The position numbers were made by a program, and so were the translations under genes. DNA of 64,000 bases, taken from WLMZ01 sp043753895 (lineage in GTDB: Bacteria > Actinomycetota > Acidimicrobiia > Acidimicrobiales > Ilumatobacteraceae). The notes beneath the pieces are model-generated. The model saw only the letters and a program-made list of their open reading frames with translations, did not search any database and was not told the DNA's origin. This document shows, piece after piece, positions 25,992 through 35,362 of the stretch. Where the stretch lies: assembly GCA_043753895.1 (NCBI GenBank), contig JAYUWK010000160.1:1-64000 (forward strand), written 5' to 3'. Position 1 is the first letter of the stretch; each line of letters opens with the position of its first letter.

Positions 25992-28390
25992 CAGAGGCTC
26001 TCGATCCGTACGTCGGTGACGACTGCCGCCGCATCGATCAGTTCACCCGGGCTCGCGCCACTCTGATTGAACGGCACCCACGCCGTGCCACGCCGCACGG
26101 AGTCGTCAACGGCGAGAGGCAAGACGATGGTGGCTTTGGGAGTGGAGATCTTGACGGACGTACCGATGGCCGATCCCACGCGGGCAACATCGAGCGGATG
26201 CACGAACACAGCACCGCCCGGTGCGAGCGGCGCCAACGATGGGGACTTGGCAGTGCCGATGGCCTGATCGTAGAGCTTGCGGCTGACCACCAAGCGGAAG
26301 TCGTACGAGTTGCGCTCGGCCAGCACGATCGCGGGCGTGGGGACAGCGTCGTTGGCCACGACCGAGGTGAGCACGCCGTTGGGTGCCGCGGCGAGCGCGT
26401 GTGGCGTGACGGCCTCGAAGCCATCCACGGTTGCCGCGATCGCGGCGGTGATATCGTCACTGGAAGCAAAACCGAGATCGGTGCCGAGGCGCAGTGCGAG
26501 ATCGCTGGCCACCATCCAGTCGGGCCGAGAGGTGCCAGTCACGGTGACATTCTGGGCGAGGGTGGTGACGCGGCCTTCGATGTTGGTGGTGGTGCCCGAC
26601 TTCTCGGCATATGCGGCTGCGGGGAACACCACATCGGCAAGCGCCGACGAGGGGGTGATGAATGTGTCGACCGCAATGATGCGTCGCGCGCCGGCCAAGG
26701 CCCGACGAGCGAGATCGGCATCGGGGACATCGGCCAGTGGATCCGAGCCGACCAAGATGAGGCACTCGATCTTGCCGTCGGCGGCAGCGTTGAGGACCCC
26801 CCGGCTGTCGAGGCCACCCTTGCCCGGACGCATGCCCACGCCGATGGCTCCCATCACGTTGCCGCGACGCAAGGCCGGCAGCACCTTGGCGTCAGGAAGC
26901 GCGGCAACGAGCGCGTGAAGCGCAGCAACGGTAGGAGCCGACGATTCTGCAAGATTGGCGCGGCCGACGACGATGACGACGTTGCCCTGTGCCATCTGCG
27001 CGGCGATATCGTCGCTGGCGAGTGCGGCCTGCACCGCGTCGGTCTGGGTGCCGGGTTCGTAGAACACCGTGCGCCACGCATAGCGCGTGAGGCCACTTGC
27101 CTTCGGTGCGAACTCGATCACACGACTGCGGTGCTTCACCGCTGCGTCGCGCAGGCGCAGATACAACACCGGCAGCTCTTCTTTGAGGTCGGGGGCCAAC
27201 AAGATGATCGTGGAGGCGCAGGCAGCTTCGTCGATGGTGGCGCGGTTCAGACCGAGCACACCCACGGGCAAGCCGTCGGCCAACTGAGCAGACACATTCG
27301 GTGTTCCGATCACATCGTGGGCGAGACGGGCCCACGCAAAGGCATCTTCGTTGCTGCCCCGCGCGCCACCGAGCACCGCGACGCTGCCAGCACCGCCTGC
27401 TGCGACGGCATCGGTGATGAGTTGCACGGCAGCGGCAGCGGCGGCGTTCCACGATGTGGGCTCGTGACCATGCGCAGTACGCACCAACGGAGTGGTGAGT
27501 CGATCGTCGTTCTTCGTGCCCTCGAAGCCAAAACGGCCCTTGTCACAGAGCCAACCCCAGTTGACAGGGTCGGAGTCGACACCCTGATACCGCAGCAGCT
27601 CATCACGGCTCGATTGCACCGCAGTGCGGCAGCCAACGGCGCAGGTGGTACACGTACTCTCAGCTTCCTGCAGATCCCACGGGCGGGCCTTAAAACGATA
27701 GGGCTTGGCGGTGAGCGCACCCACCGGGCAGATCTGCACGGTGTTACCGCTGAAGTAGCTCGAGAACGGCTCGTCGGGAAAAGTGTTCACCTGGGTGGTG
27801 TTGCCACGACTGGTGAAGTGGATCAGCGCGTCGCCGGCAACCTCGTCGGCAAAGCGTGTGCAACGATCGCACAGGATGCAGCGTTCACGATCGAGGAACA
27901 CGAGCTCGCTGATCGGGATCGGCTTTGCGAAGTGACGCTTCTCTTCGATGTAGCGGCTCTCGCCAGCACCATGGGTGAACGACTGGTCCTGCAGCGGACA
28001 TTCGCCACCCTTGTCGCAGACCGGACAGTCGAGGGGATGGTTGGCGAGGAGGAGCTCGATCACACCTTCTTGAGCTGCTTTCGAGATAGCCGACTCGGTG
28101 TCGACCACCATGCCCGGCGCCACCGGGAACATGCACGATGGGATAAGCGCCGGACCACGTCCGGTATCCACCTCGACGAGGCACATGCGACACATGCCCA
28201 CCGAGCTCATCCGCTCGTGATAGCAAAAGCGCGGGATGTAGGCACCTGCGTCCTCGGCGGCCTTGATGATGAGGTCGCCCTTGCGAGCCGTGAACTGCTT
28301 GCCGTTGATCGTGACGCTCACGGCATTGGGATCGGCAATAACCTCGGGTGCAGCGTCGCTTGCCACGTCGTTCGATTCTGTGGTCGTCAC
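25991..28390 (-). CDS. nuoG: NADH-quinone oxidoreductase subunit G
   Basis: 799 residues from GTG 28390 (GTGA overlap with nuoF). The N-terminal 2Fe-2S domain has CYHERMSSVGMCRMC, followed by the His-Cys3 region HPLDCPVCDKGGECPLQD and the ferredoxin-like CILCDRCTRF with CPVGAL. A further CTTCAVGC cluster (the N7 type) precedes a molybdopterin-oxidoreductase-like domain that is inactive as an enzyme in complex I. It carries electrons from the flavin subunit towards NuoI. Confidence 0.96.
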   Translation of the reverse strand: MTTTESNDVASDAAPEVIADPNAVSVTINGKQFTARKGDLIIKAAEDAGAYIPRFCYHERMSSVGMCRMCLVEVDTGRGPALIPSCMFPVAPGMVVDTESAISKAAQEGVIELLLANHPLDCPVCDKGGECPLQDQSFTHGAGESRYIEEKRHFAKPIPISELVFLDRERCILCDRCTRFADEVAGDALIHFTSRGNTTQVNTFPDEPFSSYFSGNTVQICPVGALTAKPYRFKARPWDLQEAESTCTTCAVGCRTAVQSSRDELLRYQGVDSDPVNWGWLCDKGRFGFEGTKNDDRLTTPLVRTAHGHEPTSWNAAAAAAVQLITDAVAAGGAGSVAVLGGARGSNEDAFAWARLAHDVIGTPNVSAQLADGLPVGVLGLNRATIDEAACASTIILLAPDLKEELPVLYLRLRDAAVKHRSRVIEFAPKASGLTRYAWRTVFYEPGTQTDAVQAALASDDIAAQMAQGNVVIVVGRANLAESSAPTVAALHALVAALPDAKVLPALRRGNVMGAIGVGMRPGKGGLDSRGVLNAAADGKIECLILVGSDPLADVPDADLARRALAGARRIIAVDTFITPSSALADVVFPAAAYAEKSGTTTNIEGRVTTLAQNVTVTGTSRPDWMVASDLALRLGTDLGFASSDDITAAIAATVDGFEAVTPHALAAAPNGVLTSVVANDAVPTPAIVLAERNSYDFRLVVSRKLYDQAIGTAKSPSLAPLAPGGAVFVHPLDVARVGSAIGTSVKISTPKATIVLPLAVDDSVRRGTAWVPFNQSGASPGELIDAAAVVTDVRIESL

Positions 28391-29829
28391 TGAGCAACCG
28401 CCGTCGCTGGAATGCCCGTCGCTGGAACGCCCGTCACTGGAACGCCCGTCACTGGAATAAAGGTTCGCTTCACGAGTTTGGCCTCGAATTCATCGCGAAA
28501 GAGCGTGAGCGCCGAGTGGACCGGCGTGTAGGCCGACGGGCCCACGAAACAGATCGTGGTCATCTTGTAGGGGAACGGCACGGCCGAGATACCGAGGCGC
28601 TCGCTGGACGCGTGCGGAAAGTCGCCGGGGCAGATGGTGGCACCCACTTCGAGCAGTTGGTCGAGGTCGCGGTCGGTGCCTTGGCCGGCAACGACTCGGT
28701 CGAGGATGCGCATCAGCCACGTACCACCTTCGCGGCAGGGTGTGCACTTGCCACACGACTCGTGTGCGTAGAACCGTGTGAGCGTGAGCGCAGCCATCGG
28801 GATGTCGGTGGTGTGGTCCATCACCATCACCGCGCCCGACCCCGCCATGGACCCCGCAGCACCGATGACGCGCCCCTCGAATGGAAGGTCGAGTTGATCG
28901 GGCAGGAACCACGGGGCAGAGCCGCCACCGGGCACGAAGGCCTTGAGTTCGTTGTCATCGCGGATGCCGCCAGAGAACGCGTCGCCGTACAGCAGGTCGC
29001 GAAAGGTTGTAGTTCCGTTGATGATCTCGTACACGCCCGGGCGCTTGACATGGCCAGACACCGCAACCATGCGGGTGCCCGGTGATGTGGCCGAACCAAT
29101 GGCGGTGTAAGCCGCGGCACCGTTACGCATGAGCCACGGCAGGTTCGCGAGCGTCTCGACGTTGTTCACGATGGTTGGCTTGCCGTAGAGGCCGATCGCT
29201 GCGGGGAAAAACGGGGGCTTGAGCCGAGGCATACCACGTTTGCCTTCGAGGCTCTCGATCAGCGCCGTTTCCTCGCCCACCACGTACGCACCGGCTCCCC
29301 AGTGCAACACGATGTCGACCGAGAACTCGGAGCCGAGAATGTTCTTGCCGACGTAGCCCGCGGCGTACGCCTCGTTCAGCGCAGCGGCCACACGCTCTTG
29401 TGCCAGCGCCATCTCGCCGCGGATGTAGAGGAAGCATTGTGAGAGTCCGGCGGCGTAACACGCAATGAGGCAGCCCTCGATGAGTTGATGCGGATCGCGC
29501 TCCATGAGCAGACGGTCCTTGTAAGTGCCGGGCTCACTCTCGTCGCCATTGACCACGAGATAGCGCGGCCACACGGCCTGCGGGGTGAGGCCCCACTTGG
29601 TGCCAGCGGGGAAGCCCGCACCGCCGCGGCCGAGCACCGTTGCGGTCTTGACCTCGTCGTGCACGTCGGTGGCCGAACGACCCAACGCGACGCGCAGGCC
29701 TGCGTAACCATCGGTGGCGAGCGCACGTTCGAGCGTGAACGAATCGTCGTATTCGAATCGTGACGTGACGATTCGGGGACGGTCGCCGGCGACGAAACCG
29801 GGTGCGTGAGCGTAGGTGGTGCCGGTCAT
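28387..29829 (-). CDS. nuoF: NADH-quinone oxidoreductase subunit F (FMN, NADH site)
   Basis: 480 residues. GRGGAGFPAGTKWG forms the FMN/NADH pocket, VVNGDESEPGTYKDR follows, and ESCGKCTPCREG plus the later TICPGD give the four ligands of the N3 4Fe-4S cluster. The protein oxidises NADH and starts the electron chain. The last 20 residues are a pentapeptide repeat (VPVTG/VPATG) produced by a 15-bp DNA tandem repeat, which is not part of the conserved subunit. Confidence 0.97.
   Translation of the reverse strand: MTGTTYAHAPGFVAGDRPRIVTSRFEYDDSFTLERALATDGYAGLRVALGRSATDVHDEVKTATVLGRGGAGFPAGTKWGLTPQAVWPRYLVVNGDESEPGTYKDRLLMERDPHQLIEGCLIACYAAGLSQCFLYIRGEMALAQERVAAALNEAYAAGYVGKNILGSEFSVDIVLHWGAGAYVVGEETALIESLEGKRGMPRLKPPFFPAAIGLYGKPTIVNNVETLANLPWLMRNGAAAYTAIGSATSPGTRMVAVSGHVKRPGVYEIINGTTTFRDLLYGDAFSGGIRDDNELKAFVPGGGSAPWFLPDQLDLPFEGRVIGAAGSMAGSGAVMVMDHTTDIPMAALTLTRFYAHESCGKCTPCREGGTWLMRILDRVVAGQGTDRDLDQLLEVGATICPGDFPHASSERLGISAVPFPYKMTTICFVGPSAYTPVHSALTLFRDEFEAKLVKRTFIPVTGVPVTGVPATGIPATAVAQ
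28402..28461. repeat. Four copies of a 15-bp tandem repeat in the 3' end of nuoF
   Basis: Units start at 28402, 28417, 28432 and 28447 with one to four differences (CGTCGCTGGAACGCC type). They encode the repetitive tail IPVTGVPVTGVPATGIPATA of NuoF just before its stop. In-frame length means copy-number change would not break the gene. Confidence 0.8.
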
Positions 29830-30443
29830 GTTGCAGCCTCGGGTGCCGGCATCCAGGTGGGTGCGGTGGTGACGTCTTCGGGGGGTACTACACCAACGCC
29901 GCGCTCGGCGGGAATGCGCTGGCGGACGCGGGCCACCGTGCCATGTGGCGGGATCTCACTGTCGAGTCGGCCCGTGCGCAAGTCGTCGATGAGGGCATCG
30001 AAGGTGTCGGGCGTGACACGGAACCGGTAGCGGTAGTTCACCTGCAGCGTGGGAGCCTCGGTGCAGGCGGCTTGACACTCGGCGTGCTCGAGCGTGAACA
30101 AGCCATCGGGAGTCGTGCTGCCGGCCTTGATACCGAGCGTGTGCTCGGCGTGGTGCATCAGTTCGTCGGCACCCAAGAGCGCACATGACATCGTGCGGCA
30201 GATGTTCACGAGGTACTTGCCAACGGGTTCGAACTTGAACATCTCGTAGAACGTGGCCGTGCCGAGCACCTCGGCCGACGTGGCCCCCACGAGTTCGCCG
30301 ATGTGGCGGATGGCCTCGTTGGTGACGTAGCCGTCCTGCTGTTGGGCGAGGTGCAGCAGCGGGATGATGGCCGAGCGTGCGCGCGGGTAACGACCGATGG
30401 TCTCTTGCGCGATACGCACGTTGTCTTCGGTGAGACGGCTCAT
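29826..30443 (-). CDS. nuoE: NADH-quinone oxidoreductase subunit E (2Fe-2S)
   Basis: 205 residues. The thioredoxin-like 2Fe-2S domain shows CRTMSC and, further on, CQAACTEAP, giving the four cysteine ligands of cluster N1a. The N-terminal helical part (REAVIPLL-like SAIIPLLHLAQQQDGYVT) is typical. An additional C-terminal tail of about 30 residues follows the conserved region. It overlaps nuoD and nuoF by four bases each. Confidence 0.96.
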   Translation of the reverse strand: MSRLTEDNVRIAQETIGRYPRARSAIIPLLHLAQQQDGYVTNEAIRHIGELVGATSAEVLGTATFYEMFKFEPVGKYLVNICRTMSCALLGADELMHHAEHTLGIKAGSTTPDGLFTLEHAECQAACTEAPTLQVNYRYRFRVTPDTFDALIDDLRTGRLDSEIPPHGTVARVRQRIPAERGVGVVPPEDVTTAPTWMPAPEAAT

Positions 30444-31846
30444 CGGTCCACCTCTCCGAGCACCGGGTCGACACTCGAGATGATGGCCACAGCATCGGCG
30501 ACCAGACAGTTGCGCATCATGTGCGGCAGGGTCTGAATGTTCACGAACGAGGGGGCGCGAACATGCATGCGGTATGGCTTGGCTGAACCATCACTGGCGA
30601 TGTAGCAACCGATCTCACCGCGTGGGCTTTCGATGGCCACGTAGACCTCACCCTCGGGCACCTTGAAGCCCTCGGTGAAAATCTTGAAGTGATGAATGAG
30701 TGCTTCCATCGATTCGTCGATACGAGCACGCGGCGGCGGCGTGACCTTCTTGTTCTGGATGCGATAGTCGCCCGACGGCATACGATCGAGAATCTGACGA
30801 ACGATCTTCATCGACTCACGAATCTCGTTGAGGCGAATCGCAAAACGATCGAAGCAATCGCCGTACTGGCCGACGATGACGTCGAACTCCATCTCGTCGT
30901 AGTGCAGGTACGGCAGGTCTCGCCGCAGGTCCCAGGCCAGACCCGTGCTCCGCAGGATCGGCCCGGTGGCGCCGAGCGCCATGGCTTCTTGCGGCGTGAT
31001 GACGCCAACACCCTGCAGTCGGTCGCGCCATATCGGCTGACCAGTCATGAGGATGTCGTACTCGGCTAGGCGCTCCGGCAACATGTCGAGGATCGCGAGC
31101 ACATCGTCGCGCCAACCCGCTGGTAGATCGGCAGCAAGGCCTCCGGGGCGGATGAAGTTGTGGTTCATCCGTAAGCCGGTGACCTTTTGGAAAAAGCGCA
31201 AGACCTCTTCGCGCTCGCGCCAGCCGTACAGCATCATGCTCACGGCACCGAGGTCCATACCGTTGGTCGCCATGAACAACAGGTGGCTACTCATTCGATT
31301 GAGTTCGCTGAGCAACATGCGCATCCAGACCGCGCGGTCGGGGATGTCGCCGTCGATGCCGAGCAACTTCTCGACCGCGAGCGAGAACACCAATTCGTTG
31401 TTGAGCGGACTCACATAATCCATGCGCGTCACGTTGGTGCCGCCCTGCATGTAGGTGAGGGTTTCACCTGTCTTTTCCATGCCGGTATGCAGGTAGCCAA
31501 TGATGGGCTTGCTGCGCAGCACGGTCTCGCCCTGCAGCTCGAGCATGAGCCGCAAGACCCCATGCGTGCTCGGGTGCTGCGGGCCCATATTGATGATCAT
31601 CGTCTGATCGTCGTGGTACTCGTACGCGCCAACTGGTGCGTCGGCGGCCAGCCGAGCCGCATCTGCTTCGCTGAGTCGCAGCACGGAGCCGACCTCGCGC
31701 ATGAGTTCCTTGGCGGTCATCTCGCTTCGCGGGCGAAGTTCCTGGCCGCCCTCACTGGTGAGGTGCAGGAGCGCTGCATGGGTGTTCTGCACCTCGGCCA
31801 TTTGGGCCTCGGTCTGATCGGCTGGCTTATGGTCGGTCACTGCCAC
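30440..31846 (-). CDS. nuoD: NADH-quinone oxidoreductase subunit D
   Basis: 468 residues, of which about 70 precede the conserved core that begins NMGPQHPSTHGVLRL. That His-rich loop and the later GEVYVAIESPRGEIG line the quinone-binding cavity. Related to NiFe hydrogenase large subunits but without their metal-binding cysteines. The first ten bases overlap nuoC. Confidence 0.97.
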   Translation of the reverse strand: MAVTDHKPADQTEAQMAEVQNTHAALLHLTSEGGQELRPRSEMTAKELMREVGSVLRLSEADAARLAADAPVGAYEYHDDQTMIINMGPQHPSTHGVLRLMLELQGETVLRSKPIIGYLHTGMEKTGETLTYMQGGTNVTRMDYVSPLNNELVFSLAVEKLLGIDGDIPDRAVWMRMLLSELNRMSSHLLFMATNGMDLGAVSMMLYGWREREEVLRFFQKVTGLRMNHNFIRPGGLAADLPAGWRDDVLAILDMLPERLAEYDILMTGQPIWRDRLQGVGVITPQEAMALGATGPILRSTGLAWDLRRDLPYLHYDEMEFDVIVGQYGDCFDRFAIRLNEIRESMKIVRQILDRMPSGDYRIQNKKVTPPPRARIDESMEALIHHFKIFTEGFKVPEGEVYVAIESPRGEIGCYIASDGSAKPYRMHVRAPSFVNIQTLPHMMRNCLVADAVAIISSVDPVLGEVDR

Positions 31847-32412
31847 GACGTCACCTCGGCGGTGTCGGCCGGACGAGCCGCGTCTCGAACGTAGTCCGCG
31901 CTGAACTGCACGGGAATCGCGCCGACGCCGTAGTCCTTACGCAACGGATGACCTTCCCAGTCTTCTGGCATGAGGATGCGCGTGAGGTCGGGGTGGTTGC
32001 CAAAGGCGATACCGAACATGTCGTAGGCCTCGCGCTCCATGGCCTCGGTACCGGGGTGCAGATCGAAGAGCGACGGACACGAGGCGTCCTCGGCCGGCAC
32101 CTGCACGCGCACCCGCAGGCGCCGACGGTGTTCGACGTCGAGCAAGTTGACCACGACCTCGAAACGCTCGGCCACAACGCCATCGGGCAGGGAGCGCCCG
32201 GGGTGAGTGAGGTAATCCACGCCGCACAGGTCGACGGCCATCACGAAACCATCGGCAACGAGCTTCTTGATCGTGGCGAGGTAATCGCTTCGCGGCACGT
32301 GCACCACGGCTTGGCCGTGACTATCGGTCAGTGGGAAACCATGCAACGCGGGAGCGGGCTCAGGGGTGGGCACAAGGCCAGCGGGCGCCTCGGGGGCAGA
32401 GGGATTGCTCAT
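31837..32412 (-). CDS. nuoC: NADH-quinone oxidoreductase subunit C
   Basis: 191 residues, the 30-kDa subunit, separate from NuoD. The signature EREAYDMFGIAFGNHPDL and the following ILMPEDWEGHPLRKDY are characteristic. A Pro/Ala-rich N-terminal stretch of about 20 residues precedes the domain. It supports the quinone module without carrying a cofactor. Confidence 0.96.
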   Translation of the reverse strand: MSNPSAPEAPAGLVPTPEPAPALHGFPLTDSHGQAVVHVPRSDYLATIKKLVADGFVMAVDLCGVDYLTHPGRSLPDGVVAERFEVVVNLLDVEHRRRLRVRVQVPAEDASCPSLFDLHPGTEAMEREAYDMFGIAFGNHPDLTRILMPEDWEGHPLRKDYGVGAIPVQFSADYVRDAARPADTAEVTSWQ

Positions 32413-32415
32413 GAT

Positions 32416-33003
32416 TCACCGATGTCCCAGCAGTACCGGCGTCGGCTCGGTAGAGGCGGGGATCTCGGTGATGTGCACGTTGGCCCCGGCACCGGTGGCG
32501 GCGCGACGCTTCATGATCTCGCCGTCCTCGATGAGTTGGTGCAGCGTCTCGATCGCGTGGATGAGCGTCTCGGGTGTGGGCGGGCATCCTGGCGCATACA
32601 CGTCGACGGGCACGATCTGATCGACACCCTGCACGATCGCGTAATTGTTGAACATGCCGCCGCTGCTCGCACAGACGCCCATGCTGATGACCCACTTGGG
32701 CTCCATCATCTGGTCGTACACCTGACGCAGTACCGGCGCCATCTTCTGGCTCACCCGGCCGGCGACGATCATGATGTCGGCTTGGCGCGGGCTGGCGCGG
32801 AAGACTTCCATCCCGAAGCGACTGATGTCGTAGTGCGACCCGCCGGTACCCATCATTTCGATGGCGCAACACGCGAGCCCGAACGTGGCGCCCCAACTAC
32901 TGCGGCTACGCGCCCACTTGACGAGATCCTCGATGCGTCCGGTGAGGGCATTGTGCTGGATTCCACCGAGCCCATCGTCGAGTACATCCTGTACGGCACC
33001 CAT
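32416..33003 (-). CDS. nuoB: NADH-quinone oxidoreductase subunit B (cluster N2)
   Basis: 195 residues. The cysteine pair in FGLACCAIEMMGTGG, the Cys of SMGVCASSGGMF and the Cys of YAPGCPPTPE supply the ligands of the terminal N2 cluster, which reduces quinone. It lies two bases after the nuoA stop. Confidence 0.97.
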   Translation of the reverse strand: MGAVQDVLDDGLGGIQHNALTGRIEDLVKWARSRSSWGATFGLACCAIEMMGTGGSHYDISRFGMEVFRASPRQADIMIVAGRVSQKMAPVLRQVYDQMMEPKWVISMGVCASSGGMFNNYAIVQGVDQIVPVDVYAPGCPPTPETLIHAIETLHQLIEDGEIMKRRAATGAGANVHITEIPASTEPTPVLLGHR

Positions 33004-33005
33004 GA

Positions 33006-33467
33006 TCAGGCTGCTTTCTCGTCGAGTCGGCCTTCGGTGCCCACCCGCCGGATGGTACTCGTGAGCGTACGCTCGGCAGAGACGGCACTGTCAAGGCGTC
33101 GGTACTTCTGTAGCGGACCCCAATCGAGAGCGCCACGAGCAACCACATAGACGAATGCTGCAAAGAACACTGCGGAGAATGCGATCATTTCCCAGAACCC
33201 GAATGATCCGAGATCCTGACGCGACACCGCATACGGATAGATGAAGATGATCTCGATGTCGAACATCACAAACAGCATCGCAACGATGTAGAAGCTGACC
33301 GGGAAGCGCTCGGGAAGTTCACGCCCGGGAACGATGCCGCATTCGTATGGGGCCTGCTTGGCTGCTGACGGCCGTCGCGGGGCGAGCAACCGGGAGGCGA
33401 TGAAACTGACGACACCGAACAAGGTGGCCAGAATCGTCAGGCAGACGATGGGCAGGTACTGGCCCAT
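33006..33467 (-). CDS. nuoA: NADH-quinone oxidoreductase subunit A
   Basis: 153 residues with three helices, including AKQAPYECGIVPG (the conserved loop) and VMLFVMFDIEIIFIYPYAV with the conserved acidic residues. This is the first complex I gene, but it has no promoter-sized gap: only three bases separate it from the preceding membrane-protein gene, so complex I is probably transcribed with the bc-type cluster. Confidence 0.96.
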   Translation of the reverse strand: MGQYLPIVCLTILATLFGVVSFIASRLLAPRRPSAAKQAPYECGIVPGRELPERFPVSFYIVAMLFVMFDIEIIFIYPYAVSRQDLGSFGFWEMIAFSAVFFAAFVYVVARGALDWGPLQKYRRLDSAVSAERTLTSTIRRVGTEGRLDEKAA

Positions 33468-33470
33468 GGG

Positions 33471-34292
33471 TTACGCCTGTGCCGGTACCGCAAGGCCGGC
33501 CGAACGGTTGCCATTGACCCAGCGGTCGCGAATGTGCAGCAGGTAGACGCAGGCGAAGAACACGATGGCCGAACCAAATGCGATCAGCGCAGCGGGCACA
33601 CGTTTGTTGCCGAGATCGCGAACCATGTACACGTAGCGGTGTGGCTGGGTCACATCGATCTCGGCGCGGGCAGGCGCCCTGCCTGGTTCGACACGCTGGG
33701 GCAGCAATGGCGCGACTTCGACCATGATCCAGTGCGGCTTGTGGATGAACGCGAGGAAATCGAGGGATTCACTGATCTTCGGATAGCGCTCGCCACCCTT
33801 GTCGAACACGTTGGCGACTTTGTACTGACCGGCTTTGAGCGTGCCATCTTTTTCGATGACCACCCCCGCCGCCGATGCCGACTGGCCGAAGCTCGAGTCC
33901 GACTCACTGAGTTGGCGCCAACCGTTGTCGGTGAGGCTCTGGCGGATTGCTGCCGCCTGATCCGGGTACGCAGCGTCGGCGGCCACATCGATGGGTCCAC
34001 TCACGACCCCTGCCGAGTAGACGGCCGCTGGATCGAGCAGGATCGACGTATTCGGTACAGGTTTCCAGGTGGGCTCAGCGCCCTTCAGGCCGATACCAAA
34101 CGTCCACCACATCAGCGCCATCATCATCATCCAGCCAGCGAGACCAGCAAGCGCAAGCAGAAAGCCGAGCCGGGCGCCGATGTTGGTGCCAAGGATGAGA
34201 AACGTGGATCCGCACAGCACGGTGCCGGCGATGATGATGATGAGGATGCCACGAATCTGCGGCTCCCAGTTGATGGCGAGAAGGGCGTTCAT
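33471..34292 (-). CDS. Membrane protein of unknown function in the bc/complex I cluster
   Basis: 273 residues. Two N-terminal helices (ILIIIIAGTVLCGSTFLIL and a Met-rich helix with WMMMMALMWWTFGIGLKG), an external region of about 160 residues, and a final helix VPAALIAFGSAIVFFACVYLL. It shares one base with the dihaem cytochrome c stop and lies three bases before nuoA. No haem, Fe-S or copper motif is seen. Its position suggests an accessory subunit or assembly factor of the respiratory complexes. I do not recognise a named family. Confidence 0.75.
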   Translation of the reverse strand: MNALLAINWEPQIRGILIIIIAGTVLCGSTFLILGTNIGARLGFLLALAGLAGWMMMMALMWWTFGIGLKGAEPTWKPVPNTSILLDPAAVYSAGVVSGPIDVAADAAYPDQAAAIRQSLTDNGWRQLSESDSSFGQSASAAGVVIEKDGTLKAGQYKVANVFDKGGERYPKISESLDFLAFIHKPHWIMVEVAPLLPQRVEPGRAPARAEIDVTQPHRYVYMVRDLGNKRVPAALIAFGSAIVFFACVYLLHIRDRWVNGNRSAGLAVPAQA

Positions 34293-35353
34293 CAGAGGCT
34301 TCGCACGTATTCGATGATGGCTTTGATCTGCGCATCAGTGAGCAGGTTGCCGAAGGCTGGCATTCGCCCGCTGCCCTGTCCCTGCAGCCCGAACTTCTTG
34401 CCGAGTTCAGAACCCTTCTTAATGAAGTCGATCTGATCCTGCTGGCTCGGAAAGTGCGAGGCGGTAGCGCCGGCAGTGAGGTTCGGACCCATCGCGCCTT
34501 GAGCGGTTTGCCCAGGATTGCCATAGCTCCAACCCTGAGTATGGCACCGTGCGCACGAATAGGCGCCGCTGCCAACATCGAGGTTGAACAACGCCTCACC
34601 GTAGGACTTGTAGGTGCCGTCCTTGACCGACGCCATGGCCGCATCGGTGATCTCTTGTTGCTTGGCGGGATCGAGGGTGCCCGTGGCGCATACGCGGTTG
34701 TCGGGCTCGTTTGCCGCGCATCCGCTGCGGGGCAACTGAATCGACTTGAGGTAGGCGATGAGGTTCTCGATCTGCTGGGCGTTCATCGGCCCGCCACCGA
34801 CGAGTCCCCACGGCGACATCGGCGAGAACGGCCGGCCGTAGTTGAGGATGAAGACCACTTCGTCGACGCTGAAGCGATAGAAGATCGTGTTGATCGCCGG
34901 AGCTTTCCAACTAACGGCTTTCACCTCGCCGGTGTTGGGATTGGTGATCGCGTAGGCCGCCACGCCGCCGGTCCCGGTCATACCGCCGTGGCAACCCGCA
35001 CAGTTGAACCCGCCCTTGGCAGTGGGCGCAAAGAGCTCGGCGCCCCACTCGGTGGCTCGCTCGACGGAGTATTCCTTGGCGCCGACCTGGCGGGCGGGTT
35101 CGAGAATCCAGTACAGCGGCAGACCGATGACGCTGACCACGAGAAACAACAAACCAATGAACTGCACCCGCTCGAGACGACGACCTTCGAGGATCTCGTC
35201 GTCGTAATAGAGCTTGCGGTTGGCCGCCAGTTCGATCTCGGAACCGAGTTCTGGTCGTGCTTTTTTACGATTGCCCATCGCATACAGAATCCAGCCGATC
35301 AGAATGACAAACAGGATGATGTAGGCAACATTGGTGGTGGTACTAGCCAACAT
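34292..35353 (-). CDS. Membrane-anchored dihaem cytochrome c
   Basis: 353 residues. One N-terminal helix (VAYIILFVILIGWILYAMG), a second at about residues 65-85 (FIGLLFLVVSVIGLPLYWIL), then two cytochrome c domains with CAGCH and CARCH. Probable distal methionine ligands follow in the later part of each domain, for example GRMPAFG. The protein likely carries electrons from the Rieske/cytochrome b complex to an oxidase, like the dihaem QcrC of other actinobacteria but with a different arrangement. It is encoded directly after the Rieske gene. Confidence 0.88.
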   Translation of the reverse strand: MLASTTTNVAYIILFVILIGWILYAMGNRKKARPELGSEIELAANRKLYYDDEILEGRRLERVQFIGLLFLVVSVIGLPLYWILEPARQVGAKEYSVERATEWGAELFAPTAKGGFNCAGCHGGMTGTGGVAAYAITNPNTGEVKAVSWKAPAINTIFYRFSVDEVVFILNYGRPFSPMSPWGLVGGGPMNAQQIENLIAYLKSIQLPRSGCAANEPDNRVCATGTLDPAKQQEITDAAMASVKDGTYKSYGEALFNLDVGSGAYSCARCHTQGWSYGNPGQTAQGAMGPNLTAGATASHFPSQQDQIDFIKKGSELGKKFGLQGQGSGRMPAFGNLLTDAQIKAIIEYVRSL

Positions 35354-35362
35354 GACGTGTAA

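Noticed and set aside
26198..28393. 731-residue open frame on the plus strand
   Set aside because: Antisense shadow of nuoG with no recognisable protein features.
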